Positions 39,501 through 51,672 of a stretch of DNA of 64,000 nucleotides are shown here, piece after piece. The translations under genes and the position numbers were made by a program. The notes below the pieces were generated by a model that saw only the letters and a program-made list of their open reading frames with translations, searched no databases and was not told the origin of the DNA. Positions within the stretch are counted from its first letter, which is position 1. Every line of letters begins with the position of its first letter. Source of the DNA: Linnemannia hyalina (taxonomy: Eukaryota; Mortierellomycota; Mortierellomycetes; Mortierellales; Mortierellaceae); assembly GCA_019671135.1 (NCBI GenBank), contig JAHRHY010000014.1, forward strand, positions 122,001 to 186,000, written 5' to 3'.

Positions 39501-41850
39501 AATCCTTGGAGGTCGATTCAAGCCCCTTCTGCTTGGAGGAATGTGCCGCCAGAGCAGCATCCTTGTCCTCCATCCTCTTGATCAGAATCTGCGCCTGCTT
39601 GAGTTCCCGGGGAGACATCTCCTGGTGATTGGAGGTGGAGATAGTTGCAGCGACGTTGGTCCGTTTGAGGGGCGATCCTTGTCGTTCGGCGAGTGTTTGT
39701 TTGCGGCGACGATGGCTGTCTGAGTCCGATTCCGAGTCACGATCATCGACGCGGTGACTCCTTGAATGTAACGAGGGCGAGTCGTGTCGTGCCTTCTTGG
39801 AGGATGAATTTTCGGATTTGGCGGCTTTGGGCGACTTGCGGCGAGGACTAGATCCAGCGACAAATACCTCTTCGTCGTCGCTTGTATCCTGATCCGCTGA
39901 TCTCTTGCCGTCGTGACCATCCATCCCTGAGCGATCCCGGTGACCGCCGTACCGCTGGCGTAAACTCTCCGGCGGCGTCGTCTTCTTGGGTCTGCTTCCT
40001 TTGGCTGCAGAACTTGAGGACTCTTGCTCACGAGTAGTCGAGTCAGGGGCGCCGTCCTTGAGCATCTGGTGCACTACGCATGGGTCCTTGGTTTCGCAGG
40101 CGCAGTCCGTCTGAGCCAAGAGCGTAGACGCGACCAAATGCTTGGCCTTGCGAATCTCCTTGAACGTCTTCCGTGAGGATCCGTCCTTGGCCTTTTCGAT
40201 CGAAGCCGCTTTGATGGACTGGAGTGCCAGGTGATCTTTGTTCCAGTCCCAATCCAAAGTAATCTCCTGACCTTTGCCAATGGGCACCTTGGCAAAGAGG
40301 CCAAGATGAACTGTCTGATCCTGAACGCCAGGGACGACAATGCTCTTGATCTCGGTGTTGGGTGTGCATGACCTCCGGACAAACCTAGCATCGTTTCCGC
40401 TGCGCCTTGCATCGACCACCAGATTGAGATGAGGGTGAAAGAGGACGAACGGCTTTGGTGTTGCCAGGATGGAATATTGATTGATGGGGTCGGACTTGTA
40501 GGTGGACTTTAGCGAAACCTCGCCCTTAAACTCGATCATGAATCGTCCGGCGCCAATATTGCTCTCGGCAAAAAGACCATACTGGGGTGCTGGAGAATGA
40601 GGCGATTTTGACGAATGCAGGATATGCTTAACGACAGTCTTCATCAGGGGTCGAGCCAGAGATTCCCGTTCCATCGAGACGACATTAGACGCGTCAGCGG
40701 TGGTGGTCGACAACAGGGGCGAGGGCTGTGTCTGAGTTCCGAGTGTTGTCAAGGAAAGATCGGGGCTTTCCGGTATGGACGGGGTGGCGCTATTGGTGCC
40801 ATTGATTGTCGAGGGGTTGGAAGCGACGAGTTCTTGAAGTTTGACTCCCGATGTGAGCGAGAGGGAGCGCTTCCTCGACTGCGCCTGCCGAAACTGGGTG
40901 ATGACTTGGCGAAAGAGCTCCTGGACGGCCTTGGAGGTGACAATATTCACCTCAACAGACGAAAACTCGAATTGGTAGGCATCGGGTCCGTCGTCCTGGC
41001 TATCGCTCTCCATATCCAGATCCTCGTCTTCGTTGGCGGTTACTGATGATATCCTGGGGTTGCTGTTGGGCGGTAGTCCTGAGGTTTTTTGTTTCGGGTG
41101 GTGGTGGTGGTGATGAATGTGTCCTGAGGAAGTTGTTGATGAATTCGATGGCTGGGCGTTGGAATTCTGACTGAGAGATCCTTGGTTCGACTGCTTAGAG
41201 GGGTTGGTGTTATTGCTGGTGCCATTCTTGGACTTTTTTCCATTAGCGTCCGGTTGAGAAGTCGAGGAGGAGGAGGTCTTGCCGTTACTGGTGCCGGAAT
41301 TGGATGTCGTTGACTGGGAGTAATCCTTGGAGACTGAGTTGGAGGAAGAGGATGTGGGGAGGTTCGAGACGCCTGGTTCCGACACTCCGCTCCCAGATCC
41401 AAACTGTTTCCGCGGCCGGCCCACACTGGTTTTCCTCCGGGAAGGGGACTTTTCCCTCTTGCGTTCGATGGCTCCATTCCGCCTCCGCTGGATCTCTGCT
41501 GCTCTCTTCTTGTCCATGGGCCGCGGACTACAGAGTTCGCAAAGATACTTGTCTGGAACGTTGGAGTGGCCGATCCCAACACAGACGGCGTGCTGCCAGA
41601 CAAAGCAGTTTTCGCACTGAATAGTAAAGCCGTCATCGTCAGTGAATCCGCAGATGCAGCGAATGATTCCAGCGTCCTCGTCGTCTGGTTCATTGTCTCC
41701 TGACTCGTCGTCGTCTTCTGCCGCTACAGCCGTCGTGTTGTGGTTGGTTGTGTTGGAGGTAGGGGTGGTAGAGGCAAGTCGGTTGAGGGCTTTGTTGGAG
41801 AGATTGGGGATGGACGGCGATGGCGCCGTTGCGCCCACTTTGGCGGACAT
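36584..41850 (-). CDS. SET3: Set3-like PHD-finger and SET-domain protein
   Basis: Two large exons (41850-39258 and 39150-36584) join in phase to give 1719 residues; the junction reads PGFFQGNRDKSQMEVD. I infer a scaffold of a Set3C-type histone deacetylase complex in the nucleus. A C4HC3 PHD finger has all ligands (C65, C67, C79, C82, H87, C90, C104, C107). The SET domain spans about 419-540 (YGLFAESNIGAGRFMIEFKGEV ... GKGQEITLDWDW). Where active SET enzymes have NHSC it has RRSC (492-495), and Trp replaces the usual Tyr in the last motif, as in Set3, UpSET and MLL5, which suggests no or altered methyltransferase activity. A coiled, charged KALAEEEAREKAEE-type helix follows in exon 2. The C-terminus has an alternating RE/RD tract between Gly-rich segments. 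Poly-His (6), Ser and Asn runs lie between the PHD and SET domains. No upstream in-frame ATG was found. Confidence 0.9.
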
Positions 41851-43618
41851 GTGTGTGTGTTGTTGTTGATGTTGTTGGCTTTGTCGTTGGTATTGGACTG
41901 AAGACTCTATGTTGCAGAAAAGTCGTCGTCGTCGTAATCGTCGTCGTAATCGTAGTTGCGATCGTAGTGGCAATTGTGGTGAAGGGGGTCGCTTGGACGG
42001 TGGGTGACGTTTGGCTGGTTAGCTCCTTGCTTAGAGTAGTTCGATGCGGGTAGCATTCATGGTACGTCCAAGGGTGGTGATAGGAAAAAAGGACAGGATC
42101 GTATGCGACCGTCGGTGACAATTACAAAAGAAGAGGATCTATAAGCAAGGCGATGATGAAAGAGGCCGAGTTGGGGATGGAATGGGTCGTATTTGGAATG
42201 TTAGCTTTTTTCTTTGTGTTTTTTTGCGCGGTGACAGAAGGGGGGGGGAAGAGAGTGTGTTGACAACAGAGGGGCGTACTGTTGTTGTTTGTCAATAGGG
42301 AGAAAAGAGCGGTTGTTGCCTGCTGGTTGTTGGTTGTTTTTTGATTGGTATCCGGAGACAAAGCCTCGTACTTTTCCCGTGTATATTTTGTTTTGTGTCG
42401 ATAGAAGAAGAGCGCGAGTGACAAAGTGGAAAGAGGGTGAGTGAAGAGGAGGAAGGGAAGAAGGGGTGTTGTTGACACTTGCTGGACTGGGAGGTGGTGG
42501 GATGATAGCAACTGTTGAGAAATAAGGATTGAGTAAGAAAGGGGGTTTTGCAGTTTTGCAAGACACTTTCCCACTCTGACTGTTTGAGTGTGTCAGCTCA
42601 GAGCAGCAGGGAAGAGAGTGAAAGAAAAAGAAAAAAGGAAGGGACAGAAGGGGACAGACAGACAGACAGGAGAAGGGGAGTGTGTGTTATTGTTGTGTGT
42701 TGTTGCCTCCCATCTCCCATACTCTTTCTTTGCTCATATGCACCACCCGCGCTCTTCTTCCCTCTCTCCCTCCTCTCTGTTCGGACATACAACAAAACAG
42801 CACACACACACAGAGAGAGGACGGAAACAAATGTTAGAGCCAACCAACCACTCAGTGGTCAACAATGTGTGAGTATGTTGCAAAATAAAATAAAATAAAA
42901 TATTAAAAAAAAAGGCTCGCTTTGAAAGCTGGGACAGTAGTGTCCTTGTTGGTTGGCTAGGAGGTCGGTTGCGATGGAACGACCGAGAGATTAGCCTGAT
43001 GGGGTGGTGGTGTTGCCGATGGTGTTGGTGTTGGTGTTGGCGATGAAAGTGGGAGGAGAGGAGAGTGGGTGTGTCAGCCTGTCAGTCAACTGCTTCTCCA
43101 CTGATAGGACTAATTACAAACAAACAACGGCGACAGAAAAAAAAACAATAATAATAAAAAGCGAAGTGAGTGGTGTCCTTCGAGAGCCCTCTTTTTTGTT
43201 GTTGTTGCTGTTGTTATGCGCCATTAGGCTCAAATCGCCTCTTGTACTTGTTACTGGTTAGAACGCCCATTCAAAAGAAGGATTAATTACAGTAGAAATG
43301 ATCGTGAAAGTGATGGCAACATGGGTGATTGCGCTCTTGAATCAAAAAAAAAAGGCGGTAACGACGATTGATTGAGAGTGGCGATGTCCCACTGAAGGCG
43401 ATAATAACGAGCAAGGAAAGGCGGGTGAGAGATGTGATGATGTGTAAGGGTGACTTACGACAGGTGTGATCGCTGGCAGGGCGATGGCGTTAAGGACAAA
43501 GGGCGATGATAGTAGAAGGAAGAAGGATAGGTGGATGAATAGTGAATGGGAGTGGGAGTGAGGATGATGTGATTGGAATAAGTGATGAGTGAGGGGTGGA
43601 GTGGAGGATGGATGTAAG

Positions 43619-43638
43619 AGAGAGAGAGAGAGAGAGAG
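43619..43638. repeat. (GA)n dinucleotide repeat
   Basis: About ten GA units lie within a longer purine-rich stretch, in the divergent intergenic region between the Set3-like and DnaJ-X genes. Confidence 0.85.
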
Positions 43639-44760
43639 GAGAAAGAAAGTGAAGAAGAGGAGAAAGGGAGGAAGAGGGTAAAAAAGAGAATGCGAAGAAG
43701 GGAGAGGACTGGGATGAGAAAGAAGAGAAGCGATCGTGGGAGTGGTGAAGAGTGAAAGAGTGAGAGTAGAAAAACGAGTGAAAAGTAGAAGGGTAAAGTG
43801 AGGAGTCCAGCTGTGTGCAGGGAAGGAAGAAATCCGTGTAGGTGTGTGTGTCCGCGGGCACTCTGGCTCGTTACTCCGCTGTCACTCCTCCAGTGTTATT
43901 TCGCACAGTTGTCAATCAAACAAGCTCAATTCTTGAATCTCAAACAAGCTCTTTTTTTCATGTCATCTCAAGCATCAAAAAGCATGCAATGGATTGGAAA
44001 CAAACCCCGAGTGCATGTATGCGGCAATGTTGTTCAGCTGTATGGAATAGTGGTGTGTGTGTGTATTGTGCTCTCTTCTCCTCTCTCTCGTCTTGTTAAT
44101 TGCTTTGTCCTCAGCCTTAACTTTGGCTTTAGCCTCAGAGGTTCGTAGTCTAGCATGGCCCTTCGCACTATTTTCATAATGCATCTCACCCGCACAAAAT
44201 ATGGTCCGGTTGGAGAGCCATACACCATACACACATCATACATCGGATAATATTGCGTGCATGGCAATCATACTTCATCGCAACTGATTTTCATGCTGTG
44301 CAACACCCTCTCTTCTAGACCCTGTCTCTGATGACACCTACCTTATTAACGCCACCAAGTTGGAACCTTGCCTCCTTCTTCTGCCATCTACAAACACATG
44401 CTTATGGTAACATGGGACAGAGGAGACACTTCCTTGTGTCTTTGACTCCAGGCTTGCTCCTCCTGTTGACATCCCTACAGTTCGTATCTTTGCTGTTGTC
44501 TTTGGGTAAACTTTTTTTTAGGATACCATCAAACCCCAACATGGATCCTGCTTCAAAACAATAGTGGTTCACTCACCATTCTTGCTCATGACTCCTGATT
44601 ATTATTTCCAGCAAACAATGACTCCTCCCTTTGTCGATGACGATGATGATCATGTTCTATCCTTGGATTGGTATGGAGGAGGAGTAAGCAAAGAAGAAGA
44701 AGAACAAAAGAAAGAAGGACGACGATGATGAAACGTTGGCTGTGTCGTTTTTTCTTTTTC

Positions 44761-44768
44761 CACGTGAT
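44761..44768. promoter_or_regulatory. E-box CACGTGAT upstream of the DnaJ-X gene
   Basis: ATCACGTG on the minus strand fits RTCACRTG. It lies about 340 bp before the DnaJ-X start codon. It is a motif match only. Confidence 0.3.
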
Positions 44769-45107
44769 GAATAACAAATGGATGTCCGCACGGCCTGAAA
44801 ACCGCCCGACCGCTCTGACTGTCCTTGCCCTGGCTCTTTTTTTTTTTCTTTTTTTTTCTCTCTTGTCCCCTTTGTCCTGTGCCAAGCGAGAGAACGTTGT
44901 TTTTCTTTTTCCTTTTACCTTTTTTTTCTATTCCTTCCTTCCTGTTCTTTTTAGCCTTCTCTCTCCCTCCTCCTTCGATCATTACCACTACCGCTTTCCT
45001 TTTCAAGTTCACCTCCTCACCTTCCCTTTGCCACTCACCCACACACTCACTCACACCCCCACTCACACCGATCAACCACATTCACAAAAGCAGACCAGCA
45101 ACTAACC

Positions 45108-46991
45108 ATGGGTCCAACGATCATCCAGTCCAGGAAGCCCGAGTACCTTACGGCAGAGTGCATATCCTGCAACACCCCCGTCGAGTTCCTCATGCCCAAA
45201 ACAACAGGCGAGATCATCTACATCGAGTGCTTCCAGTGCAAGCAAGTCCTCTCCATCGACATTCAATACCCACAGAAGGGCGCCACCGCTTCCTCTACCT
45301 CCTCCCCTTCTTCCACAGCCAACTCCTCGTCCAAGCCCAACGCATCCAATACCAAGAAGGACGCTCCCACTAAATCCAGAAAGAACGGCACCGGCACAGG
45401 TACTATTTCTCTTTCTCACTTGCGCTCAATACAAGTTATGCTAGAGCAACTGTGTGAGGAAGGAAAACTAATAGCTTTGGCCACTATTGTTATTGTTTCT
45501 TTGCTACACTCGGTCATAGATGCAAACCCCTTGGAGTCGGAATTGTACGATGTTTTGGGAGTGTCACCCACCGCCACCGCTTCAGAGATCAAAAAGAGCT
45601 ACAGGACACTTGCCCTGCAGAACCATCCCGACAAGAATCCTGACCCTGAAGCGCACACTAGGGTAGGGCTAACTTTCACTGGAGCATATCAATGCTGCTG
45701 CTGTTATTGTTAAAGTATTGGACGGCCGTGGCCCGTTCTTACATTCATGGCTGGACAACATTACTCATCATTATCTCTTCCACACTTCTTTCACCATGCC
45801 AACAACAGTTCCAAAAGATTTCAGAGGCATACCAGATTCTATCGGAACCACAGTTGCGCTCCAACTACAACATGTATGGACAGAACAAGGATGTGTCTCC
45901 AGAGGGCGGCTTTGGTAAGTAACCTTTTTCTCATATTCGACAACTCTCTTGTGGCCTCATAACGATTGAAATGGTTCTATTTTGAAAGACGAATTCCTAC
46001 TCTAACTACATATGCATATGGTTATATATCGTCTGAATAGTCAACCCGGAGTCATTCTTTAAAAAGCAGTTCGGAGGCGACCGATTTGTCGACATCATTG
46101 GAGAACTCTCGATTGGACGTGACATGCAGGATGCCCTCAACGAGAACGGTGAGGAAGAGGACGTCAGTCTGACACCCGAGGAGAAGGCTAAGCGAGATAC
46201 AGCTGTCAACGAGGTCAAGGACAAGGCCAGGGAGGAAGCTCGCGCGGCTCGCGTTGACATGCTGGTCAAGAACTTGACACATAAGCTCAGCATTTACACC
46301 GACGGACCTTGTGACTACAATGCGGCCAAGGCCTATCAGGAGATGATGCGTTTGGAGGCCGAGGATTTGAAGGTGGAGAACTACGGAGTCGAGTTGCTGC
46401 ATGCCATTGGATTCACCTACACCTTGAAGGCGAAGCAGTACCTTGGCAAGAACGAGATGATGGGTCTCGGAAGCTGGTTCCACGGTGTCCGCGAGAAGGG
46501 TCATATCTTGTCTGAGACTGTCTCAACCCTCCGTGCTGCCATGGATCTCCAGCAGAGCTTTACGCAGCTCCAGGAAGCCGAGAAGGTTGAGATGGACGAC
46601 GCTGCCAAAAAGGTTCTTGAGGAGGCTGCAGCCTCCAAGGGAATCCGTGCCCTTTGGAAGGGATCTAAGCTTGAAGTTGAAGGTAAGAAAAGGGCATACG
46701 AGGAGGCGGTGAACAAAAAAAAAACAAGATCATCCAGGGACTAGAAAAAAAAGCATGTGATCGATGGAATGATGTTGACCCTTACTTACTCTTTTTTTTT
46801 TTGTTCATCCATCGAATTTATGTTGTAAAGGTGTCCTTCGTGAGGTGTGCGACAAGTGCTTGAGTGACCCAAGTGTGCCCAAGGCTACGCTGTTGAAGCG
46901 TGCAAGTGCACTCAAGATCGTCGGTGCTGTCTTTGAAGGAGTCAAGCCAGACAACGTTGACACTCAGCCCGCTGACAAGAAGGGCCAATGA
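45108..46991 (+). CDS. DnaJ-X domain co-chaperone (Caj1/Djp1 type)
   Basis: Five exons (45108-45399, 45520-45662, 45809-45914, 46041-46682, 46831-46991) give 447 residues. The J-domain (about 103-165) has [20 protein letters not shown] and an intact HPD at 133-135, so it should stimulate an Hsp70 ATPase. The rest is a DnaJ-X domain ([20 protein letters not shown] ... [18 protein letters not shown] ... [17 protein letters not shown] ... [11 protein letters not shown]), as in yeast Caj1 and Djp1, which act in the cytosol and in peroxisomal or membrane protein import. Unusually, the J-domain is preceded by about 100 residues with two CxxC pairs (C18/C21, C41/C44) resembling a zinc ribbon and then a Ser/Lys-rich linker. 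The first intron (120 nt) has no stop codon and keeps the frame if retained. The ATG context (ACCATGG) is strong. Confidence 0.93.
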
Positions 46992-47076
46992 GAGTAGGAC
47001 ATAGACTGACTGCCGGCTGAACCAAGTAGAGCTGTCGTAGGGTTGAGTTGGCTACTGTCACCATGTCGCATTCCTC

Positions 47077-47108
<32 letters not shown>

Positions 47109-47731
47109 CTGTCTGTTTCATTTTCATCACTCTTTAGAACACATGTCTCTCGATTCACTCAAATAATGTCTATTAAAAATGTAGCTCATTCGTCCGTCTG
47201 GAATTGTTTATGTTGTATTTTGTATTTCGTGGTCAGGCAGTCCAAGAGGTGCAGGCAGCAGCAGGAGCAGCAGCATTGAGCAAAGTGGTGATGGTATTCG
47301 CCACATGGCACCATGCTGCTGTCTACTTTGTTGTTTGTGTGTGTTTGAATTCAATGGACAAGATCTGTAATTGACAATTGAATGTGTGTTTTCTACTTTA
47401 TCTTTTTTCTTCTATTTTTTTCTCTTGAGAATTCTCTTCTTCTTCTTGTGGATGGATCTCTTCCTATGTTTTCTTTTCTCTCTTTCCTTCTTCCCACTTC
47501 TTTTCCTCTCTTTTTTTATTTTATGTATCCCCCACACCCCCCTTCGCCCTTCATTGTCAGTCCCTTCCCTTGTCTCTCCCCTTCCTCCTCCTCCTCCTCC
47601 TCCTCCTCCTCCTCCTCCTCCTCGTCCTCCCTCCCTTCCTTGCCTTTCTTTTCCACCCCGAAACTCCACTTCCCCCTCCACACCCTCACACTCCTCCACC
47701 TTCTCCACTTTCACCACACTACCCCTTTCCG
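46992..47731. other. Intergenic: DnaJ-X 3' flank and folliculin promoter/leader
   Basis: No gene is seen. A (TC)n stretch lies at about 47070-47108. The right half is strongly pyrimidine-rich and ends in the CTC repeat listed separately, which probably lies in the folliculin 5' leader. Confidence 0.6.
47584..47622. repeat. (CTC)n trinucleotide repeat before folliculin
   Basis: About 13 uninterrupted units lie 110 bp upstream of the folliculin start codon, in a C/T-rich leader. In one frame it would code poly-Leu or poly-Ser, but that frame has no support. Confidence 0.9.
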
Positions 47732-50700
47732 ATGAATGCGCTGATTGCACTGGCAGTGTGGTGCCAGCCCCACGGACCAGTCACCATCCTCACGACCCAA
47801 CACAGACGACCGCTCTCCTCCCGCATCACCACCTCCTCTCCTGGCAAGGACACCACTACCAAAACGACTTCTGAAAAGACCAATAACGACTTCAACTCGA
47901 CCAGTAATAATACCACCAAGGCAGACACTCATCATCATCATACCCCAAGTCTCGCAGTGGACCCCTCAGCCCATCCCTCAGACGACCCACCTTCCCTATT
48001 ATTATCCAACAGCAATAACAACAATAATGGTCAGAGCAATACAAACCATAGCAACAGCAACGGCGGGTCCTCGTCCACCTCCACCTCAAACTCATCACTC
48101 GATGTCACCGCAGCTGCACCCTCGACGACAACCACAACGACAGCAACGACAACAACGACTACTGCAACAGGGGCACTAGAGCAGAAAAGGTTTAGGCGCT
48201 CTCTCAACCAACCGTCGAACCCTGCAACCCTTATTCCAGGTGGTAGTGGTATCAATAGCAATGGCTGTGGCAGCAGCAATGGCAGCAACAACGGAAATGG
48301 TGGCAACAGCAGCCGATCAACCGGCCCTTCCTCATCTAGCCACCCCATGTCCCCCTCGACAATCACATCCACCTGTGAGTGTCAATTCAGTATTCCCAGT
48401 GGCGAAAAGTCACTTCACTCAGTCGATCCCGCCAACAGCGAGCTTTCGTACATTAGTCAACCCGTCCCAGTCGACACCAGTCTGTTTGCACCCATCCGAA
48501 TCGCCTGCATCCGATCGTACGTTTCAACACCTTCTCGTCCTATTTGTTTTTTTCTTGCCTTTCGTTCTTGTCTGATAACCGCAATAATAACTATTGAGGC
48601 TAACAAATAGATCATCTTCTAACGTTTTTGCTATGTATTTCTCTCTCGCTCACTCGCTCACTATTTAATCCGTCTCAATCTCTCTCGCTCTCTCTCTCCC
48701 GCTGCTGCCGATGGGGAGGACAGACTCAACTCGGAAACGTACTGCGGTCGGGAAGGCTCAGTGTTCTTTGGCGACGGCGTGAACGGCTATGTGCTCTCGT
48801 ACATGTTTACAGTGTTTGACGCGCAGTCACGAGGGCACCGTGTGAAGTACACCATCATGACCATGATGACCGACCGCGTCTATCTCGTCGCCAGCATGGA
48901 GTACTTGATCAGGTATGGCACCATCATCGATCGAGGGACGGACTAAGGAGGAGCAATTGCAATTGAACCAAAACCCCTTCCTCCCCTTTTTCGCTCACTT
49001 TTGGACCAAAGAGGATGATGCTGTCTGATGCTGTTGTCCTCTTGGAAGTACTGGTTTTTTTTAACGTTTTCCTTCTCTCTTTGCTCGCACGCTCTCTCTA
49101 TCACGTTGCTATTCTGTATCGCAATTTAGTCAGTTTCAGATCATCGCCTCCAATCTCCAGTCCATGGCCAACGCTCTCTGTCCCCAAGTCCAGTCGCCGG
49201 CACCTCGATCCATGTCATACTCCTCGTCAAGCCGTCGTGGAACTATCATGCCCGAGAGTAAGCCCCCTCCCTCCTTTCTCAATTGCATTTTGATCGCGAT
49301 GGTCAGTAGGATATCACGCTGATAAACAGATGACCTCTTATTGGTGTAATTACCATTGACGCCTGTCTACTTTAGATGCACCAACAAAACGAGGGAGACC
49401 CTTGACAGATGTATTAGCCAAGCCCGACATATTTGTTCAATTGCATGCAGCCTTTGTGTCCGTGCTAAGTCACTGTAGCCAGCGCCTCACAGAACGGCAC
49501 ATCCACGGACGACCTCATGTAAGCCTCTCTCAGCTCGTTTAATATTCTCCGTGCTGCAGTGCTACTTAATTCACTCTTTGCCAACATACATATGCTAACG
49601 TAACTGACTCTCCTTGCGACTCTCCAATTGCATGGTATAGAACGAATGTACATTACTGGAACGGAATCAGGCATGGGAAGCAGGAGCGAACGGCGGTGGC
49701 GAGAATGAAGCACAGACCATCGAGTCCTTACGGGAACTGCGGCGTGTCCTCGGAAGAAGGCAATTCAATCGCCTGATCTGGAACAGTCTTGTGGGGAACC
49801 AAGTCATTATTCGAGGAGAGGAGTCAAAAATAGTCCGCGAAGTCATCAAATCGCTAGAGGTAAGAAGCATCTTGTTTTTTTCAAGATAACGATGCGATTA
49901 TCGGGGCACAGACATCTTGCCCATCACAGAAAGACGGCTTGACTAACGACCTGCTCGATATGATACGTATCAACCCCATGTAGGACATTCTGCCAAAGGA
50001 CTGCTGTACAATTATCATGGATGGATCAAGCTATGAGCCAAGTTACGCATGCAATATTCTTGGACTGGATCGCTCTATCCCAATACCACCAGACATGGAC
50101 CCACAGGATTTCATTTTACTGGACATTTGCACCAAATCTCTTACTCAGCCTATTGCAACTCCTCCTACCTCACTACCGGCAGATCGCAAAAAGGGACAAT
50201 CGAACTCTCAAACACATATTTATCAGGCGGACTGGTCGACTACCACTCTGGTGGCAGATCTGAAGGAAATGGCGACTGTGCTGGAAAAGATCCCGGTGGA
50301 TGCCAAGGGTCAGAATGGACAAAAGACAGCAGAGAGTTCTCCTCGCCCTCCAAATTCATCTCCTGGTTTATTGTATTCACCTGGTGGTGGATTCCAGGCA
50401 CAGCGAAGACAGTACCTGTTGCAAGCCGGTGAAGAACCACCCGAGGCATTGGATATGCCGGAGACAGATATGCTCGTCAAGGATGCTGTTGCTCTAGGAC
50501 AAGGACAGGGGGAAGTACAGACGGGTCTGCCCGGAGGTCGGGCGTCTACTTCACAGAGGCAATCGCATCCTTTATATATCGAGACCGTCAACGACATTCT
50601 TGATTATAGGATGCCTCGTCTTATCGAAGCCAAGCGCCTCGCCGTCCTTCGCGAGGAGTGGATCAGGTACATTTTACCACTCCTTTATGGTCCTTTGTTT

Positions 50701-50907
50701 TGCGTGCGGCCAACGTTCGTTCACTAAAGCATATTTTTTTTCTCACTTTGGACTAATAGCAAAGCACGACAGTTCCATAACTTGTACAAGTCGGGATTTA
50801 CATCGGACGAGACGGTGATTCATCGATTCCTGCAGTCGATGGGCGTAAACCAGCGTGATCTCAAGATTCTCCGTTTCTTTACCCGCTGTGCCCGAAAGAT
50901 CCTCTAG
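47732..50907 (+). CDS. LST7: Folliculin (FLCN/Lst7)
   Basis: Seven exons (47732-48516, 48724-48912, 49130-49257, 49376-49518, 49641-49859, 49984-50666, 50760-50907) give 764 residues. Folliculin is the GTPase-activating partner that, with FNIP/Lst4, acts on Rag-type GTPases at the vacuole to control TORC1 by amino acids. The start MNALIALAVWCQPHGPVTI aligns with the longin start of animal folliculin. Family blocks follow: CIRSLNSETYCGREGSVFFG, YTIMTMMTDRVYLVASMEYL, the SQRLTERHIHG segment, RQFNRLIWNSLVGNQVIIRG, and YACNILGLDRSIPIPP. The C-terminal helical end of the DENN module comes last (DETVIHRFLQSMGVNQRDLK). Residues about 28-210 are a Thr/Ser/Asn/His low-complexity insertion inside the longin region, absent from animal proteins. 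SEH1, another TORC1-pathway gene, is next on the same strand. Confidence 0.93.
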
Positions 50908-51672
50908 TCTTTGACATAAACAAATAATCTTGTCTCCCTCCTTCGTTTTGAATATTTTGCGCAGTATGTATGCATGCAAGCATTGGAAGAGATACATAGA
51001 TGGAAGATGATGGATGAGGGGGGGAATAAAAAAAAATGCGTTCGGTTGCATTGCATGGTTATGTTTGTGAGCTTGGTTGATAAAGATAAGTAAGAGGGGA
51101 GATGTAGCCGAGAAGACGAGGCGTTCCTTCCATTGTTTAAAAGGACACCAGATTGAACGGAAATCTTCTTCTTGCGACTACCGATCTGCGGACTCCAAAG
51201 GGATCAATTACACATCCCCCTAGACATACGTATCAGTTTCGCGTCGAAAGTTAAAGATTTTCCTCACGGCTGCGTGACGGGTTCAGGTTTTGTAGTCGGG
51301 CAAGTGTGGACTGGAGAGTGGGTAGAGCTGTTGGTGTTTTGAGGGTGATTTCGGAGTTGAGATTCATGGGGGTGATCCACAGGAGGACAAAAAGAAGATT
51401 TGAAGGAGGTTGATAACCTGTGATGAGGAGGTGCAATTGAGAAGTAGGATTTCGCAGTCCTGCCCTGACTGACCTTCACGCCTTTTTGGTGGCCAACAGA
51501 CCCTTCTCTTTCAACAACTCCATCCCACCGCCTTGTCCAGAACACCAGGAAGAATAAGCCTACGCGCGACAAGGAAGAACCAAGCAACAGAGCTAGGACA
51601 GGATACCAAGAGAAACACACACGCTGAACACCACCCACATCAGACGAAAAGAGAAAAAAAAAAGGCGACAAT
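50908..51672. other. Intergenic: folliculin 3' flank and SEH1 promoter
   Basis: About 765 bp without a gene. A/T-rich sequence follows the folliculin stop; the SEH1 leader is purine-rich at its end. I looked for tRNA-like sequence and saw none that is convincing. Confidence 0.6.

Larger units (their letters stand above)
41851..45107. other. Intergenic 3.3 kb: divergent promoters of the Set3-like and DnaJ genes
   Basis: No convincing gene lies here. Next to the Set3-like start are GT-rich and CGT-repeat stretches (about 41850-41960) and a run of nine G at 42241-42249. A minus-strand frame at 42574-42122 starts with ATG but is low complexity; it may be an upstream ORF in a long leader. A (GA)n run lies at about 43619-43638 inside a purine-rich stretch (43480-43800). 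The right end is pyrimidine-rich, as is usual for leaders in this window. Confidence 0.55.

Noticed and set aside
42122..42574. 150-codon minus-strand frame upstream of the Set3-like gene
   Set aside because: Low complexity and Pro/Ser/Thr-rich from leader sequence. It could at most be an upstream ORF; no evidence for a separate gene.
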